From an uncultured Oscillospiraceae bacterium (GTDB lineage: Bacteria > Bacillota > Clostridia > Oscillospirales > Oscillospiraceae), in assembly GCA_934636045.1 (NCBI GenBank), contig CAKTZP010000008.1:1-30021 (forward strand): DNA of 30,021 nt, read 5' to 3'. This document shows positions 1-9,500 of the stretch, one piece after another. How positions within the stretch are numbered: position 1 is the stretch's first letter; the number at the start of each line of letters is the position of its first letter. The notes beneath the pieces are model-generated. The model searched no databases, was not told the DNA's origin, and worked only from the letters and a program-made list of their open reading frames with translations. The translations under genes and the position numbers were made by a program.

Positions 1-1935
1 CGCCTTGGCGGTATCGCCGCGGAACACGGGAATTTCGCCCGCCGTGCAGGTTTCCGTCGTCACCTTGCCGTCCACGACCCACGTGATTGTGAAGCTCCCG
101 GCGGTAACGGGCGTTTTGCTATATTGCGCGGTGTAGGTCACGTCGGCGGTAACAGGGGCCAACGCCGGCTCCCAGCCGAGGAAGGTGTAGACATATTCAC
201 CGTCCGTGGGCTTGGCGGTGTCGCCCTTGAACACGGGCATGGCATCCTCGTCGTAAATTTCCATCGTTTCCACACCGTTGACGCTCCAGGTAACGGTGTA
301 GGTCGGGAGCGGCTGCTCCGGGGTCACGACGCGGATGTTGCGGAAGCTCGTCACGTCGGCATAGACGCACAGGCTCAGGGTATCAACGTCCTCCGTCGGA
401 GTCGCGGAGAAGCGGAAGGGCTTATCGTTGCCCGCGCCGGTGACGGTGATATCCACCGTGCCGCCCGCCGTGCGCTTCATCTCCACACGGGCAGCGCGGC
501 CCTGTGCCGGGAGCCAGCCCTTATCGGAGCGGTTGATCTTGATGCAGACCTCGTTGCCGTTGCCGTGGCGGGCATCCAGCTCCAGCTCAACGCCCAGCAC
601 CTTGATTGAACCGCTGGACTCCTTCGTCTGCGGCAGAAGATCGAGCGTGAGGGTGAAGTCCTCGCGGTTTGTAATCAGTTCTTTATAAATCCAGCCCTCA
701 AAGGCCGCCTTGGCCGCGTCGGCGGTGATGTTGCGCTCGTCGGTTGCCGTCCAGCCGTTGAAGTTTTCCTCATCGGTTTTCCAGCCGAATTCGTCGGGCG
801 TATGGTCGCCGGCAGGCGGTTCGGGGTCGGGTGTGGGGGTCGTTCCGGCGGTCACGTCGGTAAAGCGGGCGCTGCCGCCGTTATCGATCACGCCGAGGAA
901 CAGATTACGGTTCTCGCCGTCGGCGACGGGCTTGGTAAACTGCACCATCTTGTCGCCGGTGAGCTTGACCTGAAGGTCGCCGCCGTTTTGGCGCGACAGC
1001 TCGACCCTGCAGGTCTGATTGGCCGCATCGAACCAGTCGGTGTCCTTGGTATAGATCTGGCCGCCGTTGCCGCCCTGCGTGTTCAGCTCGAGCTTCACGC
1101 CGAGCAGCTCCAGCTCGACACGCTTGGAAAGAATCTGCACGCCGAAGGAAAGCGTAAAATTCTCCGTATCGGTCAGCAGCGCCTGCCAGATGCGCTTGCT
1201 GTTCGTTCCGTCGTAGGCGATCTGCAGGACCTTGCCGTCGGTCGTGACCTTCCAGCCGGCGAAATTGTCGCCGTCGGTCTGCCAGCCGAAGTCGGCCGGG
1301 GTCTTGGTTTCATCGAATTCGTCCGGCTGCTCCTCGCCGCCCGTTACGGTCAGGACCGTGTTCGTCGGCAGGATGGCGGAATTGCCGCGCCGGAACGCCA
1401 GCTCACAGGCCGTATCGCCCTTGAACGCCGCAGAAAGCTGCGCCGGGTCCGTCTGTGCACCGCAAAGACGTATTCCGGTCGGATCGGTCAGGGTCCACGT
1501 GTAAATTGCCGTCGCCGCGTCGTAGGCGATGGTCACATGAACATCGTTCAGCGGTGCGTCCATGTTCTCGGACCATTCGGTCACGGTGTCCGACCAGCTG
1601 CCGTTATAGAACTGCTGCTGGCCCTGAATTTGGAATCTGCCGTCGTCGTTGCGGTAGGTCTTGACGCGGAAAATGATGTAGTGGTCCGCCGACGTGTGCC
1701 GAATTTTCAGCATCACATCATCGGGCGACGTGCCGTTTTCCGTCGCTGCGTTCAGCGCCGGAAGGTGCAGGTCGCAGCTCAGCTCGTAGTTTTTGTTGTT
1801 GTCCAGCGTTGCGCTTGCACGAATCTCGTCACCGGAGCCGCTCCATGTCACCTCCTGTGCGGAGGCGAACAGCGCCAGCGGGCAGAGCGACAGCACCAGC
1901 AAAAGCGCCAGCAGCGTACAAGTCAGTCGTTTCAT
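1..1935 (-). CDS. Secreted multi-domain surface protein with lectin-like modules and Flg_new-type repeats (3' end off the window)
   Basis: An open frame of exactly 645 codons runs from ATG at 1935 to the window edge without a stop, so the C-terminus is missing. GGGAGGG lies about 6 nt before the ATG. Residues 1-26 are a signal peptide (MKRLTCTLLALLLVLSLCPL, then an ASA-type cleavage site). About 27-190, 205-360 and 375-530 are three beta-rich modules with weak mutual similarity; the second and third open with FGWxTD and end with (A)RFTDV- or FRNIRV-like strands, as in the concanavalin-like modules of the 1413-aa protein at 14571-18812. About 540-645 hold two Listeria/Bacteroides-type (Flg_new) repeats with the pattern TWxVDG...PVF(K/R)GDTAK...FLGWEPAL. 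I infer a glycan-binding or wall-associated protein. No catalytic domain is visible. It has its own promoter and an upstream palindrome shared with the mannan operon. Confidence 0.85.
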   Translation of the reverse strand, partial: MKRLTCTLLALLLVLSLCPLALFASAQEVTWSGSGDEIRASATLDNNKNYELSCDLHLPALNAATENGTSPDDVMLKIRHTSADHYIIFRVKTYRNDDGRFQIQGQQQFYNGSWSDTVTEWSENMDAPLNDVHVTIAYDAATAIYTWTLTDPTGIRLCGAQTDPAQLSAAFKGDTACELAFRRGNSAILPTNTVLTVTGGEEQPDEFDETKTPADFGWQTDGDNFAGWKVTTDGKVLQIAYDGTNSKRIWQALLTDTENFTLSFGVQILSKRVELELLGVKLELNTQGGNGGQIYTKDTDWFDAANQTCRVELSRQNGGDLQVKLTGDKMVQFTKPVADGENRNLFLGVIDNGGSARFTDVTAGTTPTPDPEPPAGDHTPDEFGWKTDEENFNGWTATDERNITADAAKAAFEGWIYKELITNREDFTLTLDLLPQTKESSGSIKVLGVELELDARHGNGNEVCIKINRSDKGWLPAQGRAARVEMKRTAGGTVDITVTGAGNDKPFRFSATPTEDVDTLSLCVYADVTSFRNIRVVTPEQPLPTYTVTWSVNGVETMEIYDEDAMPVFKGDTAKPTDGEYVYTFLGWEPALAPVTADVTYTAQYSKTPVTAGSFTITWVVDGKVTTETCTAGEIPVFRGDTAKA

Positions 1936-1991
1936 CGGTAACCCTCCCGTTCTCCTGAACTCTCTCGTTTTTGGTATGGCGATCTGTTTAC

Positions 1992-2020
1992 AGTTTACCT
2001 TGTTTCCCTATTTTTGTCAA
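1992..2020 (-). promoter_or_regulatory. Sigma-A type promoter of the 1-1935 gene
   Basis: On the minus strand a perfect TTGACA (+ strand 2015-2020) is followed after 17 nt by TAAACT (1992-1997). This leaves a leader of about 50 nt before the ATG at 1935. The hexamers and spacing were read directly; promoter activity is inferred. Confidence 0.6.
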
Positions 2021-2103
2021 TCGATTTTACAATAATTTTGAAGATTCGGCACAATGCCCCAGTATGGCAAGATTTTTTGTTGGATTTATCTAATCAACTG
2101 CAA

Positions 2104-2119
2104 ATTTGTTATAACAAAT
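2104..2119. promoter_or_regulatory. Palindromic operator ATTTGTTATAACAAAT (copy A)
   Basis: This is a perfect 16-bp palindrome centred at 2111.5, about 90 bp upstream of the -35 box of the 1-1935 gene. The same 16 bp recur at 18987-19002. The outer ATTTGT...ACAAAT half-sites equal those I recall for the AraR operator of Bacillus subtilis (ATTTGTACGTACAAAT), with only the central four bases changed. An AraR-like GntR/LacI regulator is encoded at 5411-6493, so it is the likely ligand (inference). Confidence 0.65.
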
Positions 2120-2121
2120 CA

Positions 2122-2374
2122 AATCCCCGGCGGGACCCGCCGGGGATTGCAGCTTGTCAAAAAAGCCCTCACGGACTTTTTCGACAAGCTGCTTTCAAAA
2201 TTGCAAAATAGGAAGAAGTAAGATTATTTTGCAATTTTGCCGCTGCGGCGGGGTTATTGAACGTGAAAGGGAACCCTGACGGTTCCCTTTCACACTTTTC
2301 CTCCCTCCGAAACCTTTCGTTGGGCAGTTCTTTGACAGTCTGAAATCCCCGGCGGGACCCGCCGGGGATTTCAG
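2122..2374. repeat. Palindrome-rich intergenic element with inverted terminal copies (MITE/REP-like)
   Basis: The 448-bp gap between the two minus genes holds five inverted repeats. The outer two (2122-2148 and 2341-2373) share an identical 27-bp GC-rich palindrome (core CCCCGGCGGG-A-CCCGCCGGGG). Just inside them, similar sequence appears in inverted orientation: GGGGATTGCAGCTTGTCAAA from 2142 on the + strand, and GGGGATTTCAGACTGTCAAA on the - strand reading back from the second palindrome. Between them lie hairpins 2151-2190 (15-bp stem, one mismatch), 2196-2239 (perfect 15-bp stem, 14-nt loop) and 2263-2293 (perfect 13-bp stem, 5-nt loop). No credible ORF is present. The layout suggests a small non-coding repeat element that may also end transcription. 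Confidence 0.5.
2340..2374 (-). terminator. Strong hairpin after the mannan operon
   Basis: A perfect 17-bp stem around a single central base begins 9 nt after the TAA of the GH76-SLH gene. There is no clear U-tract on the minus-strand side; the T-rich run (TATTTATTTTATTTT) is on the + strand side. It is therefore a probable but not canonical intrinsic terminator. It is also the right-hand palindrome of the 2122-2374 element. Confidence 0.5.
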
Positions 2375-2383
2375 CTATTTATT

Positions 2384-5300
2384 TTATTTTGCTAAGAACC
2401 GTGCCAGAATGGTGGCGATCTGCGCTCTGGTCGCGCCCTCGATCGGGGCGAGGCGGCCGTCCATGCCGTTGATGATACCCTGATCAACGGCCCAGTTCAC
2501 GGCGTCCCGCGCGTAGCCGGAAACGCTGCCGACATCCGCAAAGGTCGCCAGCACATTCATCTTCGGCGGCTCTCCCTTGGCGTAGCGGTACAGGATCGTT
2601 GCGATCTGTTCACGCGTGATGGAGTCGTCCGGCGCAAAGCTCGTTTCGGACACGCCGTTGACGATGCCCTGCGCCGCCGCCCAGACGACGGCATCGGTGT
2701 ACCATTCGCCGTTGGGAACGTCATGGAACGGGTTGGTCTTGCCGGTCACGGCAGGCTTCCCTTCCGTGCGGTAGAGGATCGTGACGAGCATGGCACGCGT
2801 TACGCTGCCCTCCGGGTCGAAGCGGGTGGGCGCGATGCCGTTCATAAGGCCGTGCTCCACGCAGTAATCCACACCGGTGTGATACCATTGCGTCCGGTCG
2901 AGATCATCAAAGGCATGGCTGGGGCAATCCGCGCCGCCGTCGCAGCCCTTTTCCGGCTCCCGCTCGCCGCAGACGGAGCAAACGCCGTCTGTGAAGTGAT
3001 GGCCGGTGGCCGGGATGATCTGCGTGGAAACGGTCGCGCCGCAATCCGTGCAGACAACGGTAATGCTGCCCGCTGCAACGCAGGTCGCCGGGATGGTATC
3101 CTCGCGGGTGTGCTGATGGCCGGTGGCGGGAATGGTCGTTTGGTTCAGCTCTACGCCGCAGATCTTGCAGACGGTCGTTTCGCTGCCGGGCTTGGTGCAG
3201 GTAGCCGGAACGGTCACGGTTTCCGTTTCCGGATGCTCGCAGACCTCGCGGATGACGAGCGTGTAAGTGCGCGTCGTTTCGCCGTTTACCGGCTTGACGG
3301 TCAGTACCGCCTTATTGACCGCAGCATCCAGCGCCGCTTCCGTTCCCTCCTGCTGTTCACCGTTGAGGGTGACGGTCTGGCCATCGGGAAGCGTCCAATG
3401 CAGCTTCAGCGCGGCATCGGAGGCTTCAAGCAGACGGTAGGTCGTGATGTCCGGGTTAAAGACGGGCCAGAGCGTCTTGCCGTCCACGCTCAGCGTTTCC
3501 AGTGCCGGAACGGTGGTCTGCTCGGCCATTGCCGCAGCGGCAAACAGGACGTGGATGGTTGTCGCGGTGGTCATGATCTGGTTCGGCGTGGAGCCGATGA
3601 AGTAGCCGTTCTGGTTGACCTGCGTTCCCCAGCGGTTGCGGGCCTCCATTGGGTAGTCCTTCGGGTAGCCGTTGGAGAGCGGCTCCTTCGGGCCTTCCCA
3701 AGCGGCGGAATAGTAGCCGTCGTCAAAGACCGCGTTGGCCAGAATGTTCACGGCCGTCGTGCGCAGGATGTCCGCGTAGCGGGCATCGACAACACCGGTC
3801 TGCATCAGCTCGCGCTGGAACATGCCGAGGAAGAACGTGTTGTTCCACGCGTCGCGGTCGTTGAGCAGCGCACCGCTGCGGGTTGTTTCAAACAACGCGA
3901 TGCCCTCGGCAGTCGTTTTCGCCTGATCGACGTTGCCGAGGCGATAGTTCAGCACCGCCATGCACATATTGCCGCCGATGTAGGTGCAGGAGCCGCCCTC
4001 GGAGATGTCGTAGGGGTTATCCTTGCTGGCCACGCCCTCGCTGTTGATGTGGATGTAATACAGGCCGTCGGCGCGGCGGAGGTTGTTTTCCACGCCCTCA
4101 TAGATTTTCAGATAGCGTTCGCGGATATCTTCCTTTGCCGTGATTTTCCACAAGTCATAGCCCGCCATTGCCAGCGTTGCGGCGTAGAGGGATTTCTCCG
4201 TGTGGTCGTTGTTGTACCACATACCGCCGCCGAGCCGGTCATCGTAGTAGTGGTCAAAGGTGTTGTTGAACAGCTTTTCCGCATAGTTCAGACAGGTGGC
4301 CGCCTCGCTCGTCCGCCCAAGCTCCAGATTGTACCTGTAGCCGAGCAGCAGCGCCATGACGTTCCATCCGCAGTCGTCCATCGCGTGGTTGACCGGCGCA
4401 ACGCCCGCCGTCGTTAGCTTCGCCTCGCCGTAGGTCGTGACGAAGAAGTTCACCGTGTTGGCAATGCGCACGGCGGTCTTTTGATACGCTTCCGAGCTCT
4501 TGTCATGGTACTTTGCATACGTGTCCATCGCCATGAGTGCGACGGCGCTTTCCCAGAAGTCGCCTGCGCTCAAAACTTTAACGGTATAGCCCGCGTTCGT
4601 CACATCGCCCGACACCATGCCGTAGACGACCGGCTTAAGGCGGTCCTCACCGTCGATGAGAAAGTTTTTCATCAGGTTTTGATAGGCCGTTTCCGCAGCG
4701 GCGGTAAAATCCGCATCCGCCGCCGGGACCGAAAGCCGAACGTTGCCAAACCGCGCGGTCGAGCGCTCTGCGGCCAGTCCGCCGTAGCACAGCGTGCTGA
4801 CCACATCCTGCGGGACATTGCAGGTCATGGTCTTGCGGTAGCCCTGATTGCCGGTGATCTCCAGCGTGAGCATGGTGGAGGAGAATTTGGAAATGCGGAA
4901 ATTGAGCGACGTGTCTGCGAACTTCGTCCAATCGAGCTTGAACAGCGTCAGCCAGCTTCCGCCGTTGGCCGAGGAGATGGTTTCCCATTTCAGCGCCGTT
5001 TGCTTCGTGCCGGAAATGTATTCGTAGGTCAGGATGACCTTGGGGTTTTTATACTGGTCCAGCAGCTGCACGCGGCTAACGATGCGCCCGTCGCCGTTCG
5101 AGGAGGAAAGCGGCGCGAGCTGCGCGTTGAAGCTCCAGCTTCCGTTCAGCTTCTGCCCCACGTAGGCAGCAGCCGCGCCGGAGCCGTCCTTCGCGTCGCT
5201 CTGCGCCCAGAGGCCCTCGGTGTTGCTCCGGCCGCTCGACCAGCGGCCCGCGTTTCCCCAGCCGGTGCCGTTATTGAAGGAAAACTCATTTCCCTCCGGC

Positions 5301-5398
5301 AGCACCGTCTGCTCCGGCGTCGCCGCAAACGCCGCAGGCACGACGGCCAGCAGCAGCGCGGCTGCCAATACTACAGCAATGATACGTTTCACTTTCAT
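2384..5398 (-). CDS. Secreted GH76 family alpha-1,6-mannanase-like protein with SLH anchor
   Basis: 1004 aa. Residues 1-25 are a signal peptide ending PAAFA. About 30-225 form a lectin-like beta module ending ARFGNVRLS. About 230-640 are an (alpha/alpha)-barrel like GH76: the consecutive aspartates D341-D342 in MDDCGWNVMALLLGY match the GH76 catalytic pair, followed by GGGMWYNNDHTEKSLYAA, EGGSCTYIGGN and LLNDRDAWNNTFF. About 650-730 look like a cadherin-like beta-sandwich, and about 730-830 are two cysteine-rich repeats (VCKICG, VCTDCG, VCSVCG). Residues about 840-1004 are three SLH domains, giving non-covalent wall attachment. It is the last gene of the operon, 12 nt after the regulator. GGAGG sits only 1 nt before the ATG but 7 nt before GTG at 5392, so GTG may be the true start. 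Expected activity is endo-cleavage of alpha-1,6-mannan; exact linkage is unproven. Confidence 0.85.
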   Translation of the reverse strand: MKVKRIIAVVLAAALLLAVVPAAFAATPEQTVLPEGNEFSFNNGTGWGNAGRWSSGRSNTEGLWAQSDAKDGSGAAAAYVGQKLNGSWSFNAQLAPLSSSNGDGRIVSRVQLLDQYKNPKVILTYEYISGTKQTALKWETISSANGGSWLTLFKLDWTKFADTSLNFRISKFSSTMLTLEITGNQGYRKTMTCNVPQDVVSTLCYGGLAAERSTARFGNVRLSVPAADADFTAAAETAYQNLMKNFLIDGEDRLKPVVYGMVSGDVTNAGYTVKVLSAGDFWESAVALMAMDTYAKYHDKSSEAYQKTAVRIANTVNFFVTTYGEAKLTTAGVAPVNHAMDDCGWNVMALLLGYRYNLELGRTSEAATCLNYAEKLFNNTFDHYYDDRLGGGMWYNNDHTEKSLYAATLAMAGYDLWKITAKEDIRERYLKIYEGVENNLRRADGLYYIHINSEGVASKDNPYDISEGGSCTYIGGNMCMAVLNYRLGNVDQAKTTAEGIALFETTRSGALLNDRDAWNNTFFLGMFQRELMQTGVVDARYADILRTTAVNILANAVFDDGYYSAAWEGPKEPLSNGYPKDYPMEARNRWGTQVNQNGYFIGSTPNQIMTTATTIHVLFAAAAMAEQTTVPALETLSVDGKTLWPVFNPDITTYRLLEASDAALKLHWTLPDGQTVTLNGEQQEGTEAALDAAVNKAVLTVKPVNGETTRTYTLVIREVCEHPETETVTVPATCTKPGSETTVCKICGVELNQTTIPATGHQHTREDTIPATCVAAGSITVVCTDCGATVSTQIIPATGHHFTDGVCSVCGEREPEKGCDGGADCPSHAFDDLDRTQWYHTGVDYCVEHGLMNGIAPTRFDPEGSVTRAMLVTILYRTEGKPAVTGKTNPFHDVPNGEWYTDAVVWAAAQGIVNGVSETSFAPDDSITREQIATILYRYAKGEPPKMNVLATFADVGSVSGYARDAVNWAVDQGIINGMDGRLAPIEGATRAQIATILARFLAK

Positions 5399-5410
5399 TC
5401 CTCCATATCG

Positions 5411-6493
5411 TTACGGTTCTCTTTGTAGATAGCTCCTTCCGTCCACAAAAACAGCGCTGACGTACGTCGTGTCCGGCACGGGCCGTCCGCCGATGACATC
5501 GAGCAGATGCTGGACCGCTTTTGCGCCGATCTCATATTCGTTCTGCCGGATGTGTGCAAAGGGCTGGTCGCCCTCCACGCCGCGCGGCGCGTCAAAGCAG
5601 ACGATCGCAAGGTCCTGCGGCACGCGCAGACCGATGCGTTCAGCAGTTTCGCGGACGAGCAGCGCTACTTTATAGGTGTGCGCAATGACGGCCTCAACCT
5701 CGCGGTCGCGAAGCAGGAAGTCCTCGATCTGCCCCATGTCGTAGGCACGGCTGTCGGCGTTGTCCATGCCGGGAAGCGGTGAGCGCAGCGTCGTGAGCAT
5801 AAGCCGTTTTCCCCCGTCCCTACCCGGCACGGCCGCCTGTTGATAGCCGCGCATCCGGTCGGCGACGGCCGTGGAGTCCGGGCGGCTGGAGATAAAGGCA
5901 ATTCTCCGGTAGCCGCAGGCCCGCAGGTGGCGGTAAAGCTGCTGCATACTCTGACTGTTGTCCGTGCAGACCAGCGGGACATTGACTCCGACGACGCGTC
6001 GGTCGGCAAATACCATCGGGATCTCCCGCGTCAGCAGCTCCAGCTCGTCGGCATAGTGCAGCGAATCATACATGGGAACGGAGATGATGCCCTCGACCCC
6101 CGCCGCCTGCAAGCGCCGCAGACAACGGCCCTCATGCTCCGGCGTGGTGTAACCGGTCTGCATTAGGACAAGGTATCCCCGCTCCTCCGCCTCGCCGAAT
6201 ACGCCCTTGATGAAGTCCGTGCCGAACAGCGCGTCGAAGCCGGTCAGCGCGAGGCCGAGTATCGGCGTTTTGCGCTTTTCCTCCACAACAATGGAGCCCT
6301 TCCCCTGTGTGCGGCGGATATAGCCGTTATCGGCCAGCAGCGTCAGGGCATGGCGCGAGGTAATGCGGCTGACACCGTACTGTGCAGCAAGCGCCGCCTC
6401 GGTGGGCAGCAGCGCACCGCCGCTCCACTCCCCCGCCAGAATCTGCTTGACCAGCTCCTGATAGATGACCTGATAGATCGCAGCTTTTTTCAT
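5411..6493 (-). CDS. GntR/LacI hybrid transcriptional regulator (AraR-like)
   Basis: 360 aa. Residues 1-70 form a GntR-type winged helix (IYQELVKQILAGEWSGGALL, PTEAALAAQYGVSR, GYIRRTQGKGSIV). Residues about 75-360 are a LacI/periplasmic-binding-protein sensor domain (ILGLALTGFDALFGTDFIKG, GVEGIISVPMY, YRRIAFISSRPDS, DLAIVCFDAP). This combination is that of AraR of Bacillus subtilis, a sugar-released repressor. The gene starts 9 nt after the alpha-mannosidase stop and is followed 12 nt later by the GH76-SLH gene, so it is made as part of the operon it probably controls. The inducer is likely mannose, a mannooligosaccharide or a phosphorylated derivative (inference). Likely sites are the palindromes at 2104-2119 and 18986-19003. 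Confidence 0.87.
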   Translation of the reverse strand: MKKAAIYQVIYQELVKQILAGEWSGGALLPTEAALAAQYGVSRITSRHALTLLADNGYIRRTQGKGSIVVEEKRKTPILGLALTGFDALFGTDFIKGVFGEAEERGYLVLMQTGYTTPEHEGRCLRRLQAAGVEGIISVPMYDSLHYADELELLTREIPMVFADRRVVGVNVPLVCTDNSQSMQQLYRHLRACGYRRIAFISSRPDSTAVADRMRGYQQAAVPGRDGGKRLMLTTLRSPLPGMDNADSRAYDMGQIEDFLLRDREVEAVIAHTYKVALLVRETAERIGLRVPQDLAIVCFDAPRGVEGDQPFAHIRQNEYEIGAKAVQHLLDVIGGRPVPDTTYVSAVFVDGRSYLQREP

Positions 6494-6502
6494 CGGCCGG
6501 CC

Positions 6503-9500
6503 TCAGGAGAGCAGGATCGTTTTGATCTCAAACGGCGCAAAGTGCAGTCGGACGCGGCCGTTTTCGAGCGGCAGCGCCGTCGGTGCGCCCTCCATCAGGT
6601 CTGTTTCCGCCGCCGCAGTCACCGGAAAACCGAGCGACAATACGGCATCGCAGGCGCAGTTGGCGCACTCATAGGCGCGGATCACGACGGCATCGGAGTC
6701 CTCCGCTTTTTTCACCGTTTCGATGATGATGTTCGCTCGGTCGAGCTGCATCAGGCTGAAGCGCCCCGGCAGCGTACCGCCGCCCGCCGTATACCGCGCG
6801 TGCAGCGGGTAATTGAAGGCGTAGGCCGCCTCGTTGACCGCCGGAAGATCGACCGGGCCGGTATGCGCCAGCAGCTTGCAGGAAAACACGTGGCGGCACT
6901 GGTCCTGATGCGGATTGGGATACGTCCCGCAGCGCAGAATGCTCAGCCGGATATGCTCACGCGTCACATCGTAGCCGTATTTGCAATCATTGAGCAGCGT
7001 GATGCCGAAGCCGTTGTCGCTCAGATCAACCCATTTATGGGCGCAGACCTCGAAGCGGGCGTAGTCCCAGAGTGTATTTTTATGAATTGGGCGCTCGATG
7101 GAGCCGAACTGGATATCAAACGTCGCCTTTGTCGTGTTGACCTCCGTCGGGAAGTCCATTTTGAGCATGATGTGCGTTTCCTTCCAGTCGATGTCGCCGG
7201 AGATGGTCAGGCCGTCGTTCCCGGCGGGCAGACTGTAGTCAAAGCACAGCGTGCTATCGTGGAACCGGCGCTCCACGCGCAGGACCGTTCGCAGGGCGTT
7301 ATGCGCGACAATGCGCGCAGACTGTACGTTGTCAATGTACTCAAATTTTTCCTCATAGTACGCCATCAGATTCCACGCGTCGTCCACGCGGGGCCGGTCC
7401 TCAAAGGCGACCAGCCGCGCCGCCAGCGTACCGGGGGGAAGCATCTCCCGTCCGGCTTTCTTGCAGAAAACGCGGGAAATGTCGTAGTTTTCGTCGAATT
7501 CAATGCGATAGGCCGCATTTTCGAGGCAATGCGTATCCGTGTATTCCGGCAAACGCAGCGGTTCGGCAGGAATGACCTTGAAAACGGCGTAGCCCTTAGC
7601 CGGGACGTTCTCGGCATGGAAGGTAAGCATTCCGTCCGCGACCACGGCGGGCAGCAGCCGTTCGCCGGTCTGCACGGCAACGTTCTCCGCTCCGTTCCAA
7701 GGAACGGAAACCTCGCCGCCGCGCGGAAACGACAGCGTATTGAACGCCGCGATACCCGTCGTGTCCAGCCTTGCAGCCAGTGCGGCCACTGCCGCCTCAA
7801 TCGCCGTCTGCGCCGTCTGCTCGACGACGGCATGGTGCGCATACGCGTCCTCATAGACCGGCGCGATGGACGAGCCGGGGATAACATCGTGGAACTGATT
7901 CAGCAGCAGCAGCTTCCACGCCTCATGCAGCGGCTGCGCCGGGTAGGCCGGACCGAGGTCGTGCAGCAGCTGCCCGGACAGGACGGAGAGATTCTCCGCA
8001 TCGTGCATCCGAATCTCGTTTTTCCGGTTGCGGCGCTTAATACCTGCAACGGAGGTATATGTGCCGCGATGGTATTCAAAATACAGCTCGCCGTCCCAGT
8101 GCGGCACGCGCGTCTTTCCGTCGAGGTCGCGCTCCAACCGGTGGTAATATTCCTGCACGCCGGAGAATTTGAGGTCCGGCACGCCGGGCAGGCCCTTGGC
8201 AATGCGGCGGCCGTTTTCGACCATCTGCATCGAGGTTCCGCCGCCGCCGTCGCCGTGGCCGAAGGAGCAGAGAATTTCGCGGTTCAGGTCCTTCTGCTGA
8301 TAGCGCTGCCACGCACCCATGACGCTGCTGGGGTTGAGCTGACCGTTGTAGGTCGTCATCCAGTCCTTTTCGGCCTGCACCTTTTCCTTCGTCGCGATAA
8401 AATGCGACAGGACCTCGGAGCCGTCGATGCCGCGCCAGTAGAAGGTGTCGTAGGGCAGCTTGTTAAACTCGTTCCAAGAGATCTTCGTCGTCATAAAATA
8501 CGGCACGCCGCTTTTTTTGAGAATCTGCGGCAGGGCCGCGCTGTAGCCGAACACGTCCGGCAGCCACAGCACCTCGCAGTTTTTGCCGAATTCGTCGCGG
8601 AAAAACCGCTTGCCGAACAGGAGCTGGCGCACCAGCGACTCGCCGCCGGTCAGATTCGTGTCGGCTTCAATCCACATCGCGCCCTCGACCTCCCAGCGGC
8701 CTTGCGCGATGCGTTTCTTGATCTCCGCGTAGAGCGCCGGGTCGTCCTGTTTGACGAATTCGTACAACTGCGGCTGCGAACACATAAAAATATATTCCGG
8801 ATATTTGTCGATCAGGCGGATGGCCGTAGCGAAGGAGCGGATAACCTTTTCGCGTGTCTGCTCATAGCGCCAGAGCCACGCAACATCAATGTGCGTGCTG
8901 CCGACGGCAGCGATGACGGGCTTTTTCCCGCCGGAATTGCCGGTATAAATATGCTCCTGCACATAGGCCGAGGCCGTCCGCACGGAGCGCAGCAGGCTTT
9001 CGCGGTCCCCCGTCAGATCGAGCAGATTACACGCGGCGTTCACATGGCCGATCAGATCGACCCGCGCCATATCGTCCGTATCCATCTCATGCGCCGCGTC
9101 ATAGGCCACTTTAAGATCATAATACAGCGCCAGCACCTCGCTGTCAACTGCCGCCAGAAACGGTCGGAAGCAAACCGGGCGCTCATAATACACCGTGTCG
9201 GTGTAGCCGCTGATATAGACCTCATATTCCTTGCCGCCCTCGGCACATTGGGTGAATTCCACATCGCGGTGATTCGAGTCCATGCCGGCGATGCACTGTC
9301 CGTTTAAGTACAGGCACATCTGCGGATTGGCCCACTGCCAGTAGCCGCTGTCCCCCGCCTCGACGGAGTACCAGAGGATTTTGCCATCCAGCGCCTGCGG
9401 GACGGTAAAACAGTGGCGGAACCAGATATAGGTATCCCGGCCGCCCCAATACTGCTTTTCACGGTCATAGGGCTTCCAGTCGCCGCCGTGATCGTCCGCA

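Noticed and set aside
2122..2374. CRISPR array or riboswitch in the hairpin-rich gap
   Set aside because: There are only two copies of the palindrome, no regular spacers and no cas genes. The region lies behind a gene end and upstream of an operator rather than in a leader, and no known riboswitch core was recognised.
2723..4417. 564-codon open frame on the + strand
   Set aside because: Antisense to the GH76-SLH gene; no motif and no start signal.
6350..9307. 985-codon open frame on the + strand
   Set aside because: It lies wholly antisense to the GH38 and regulator genes, has Arg/Val/His-rich composition with no recognisable motif and no ribosome-binding site. It is an antisense shadow of GC-rich codons.
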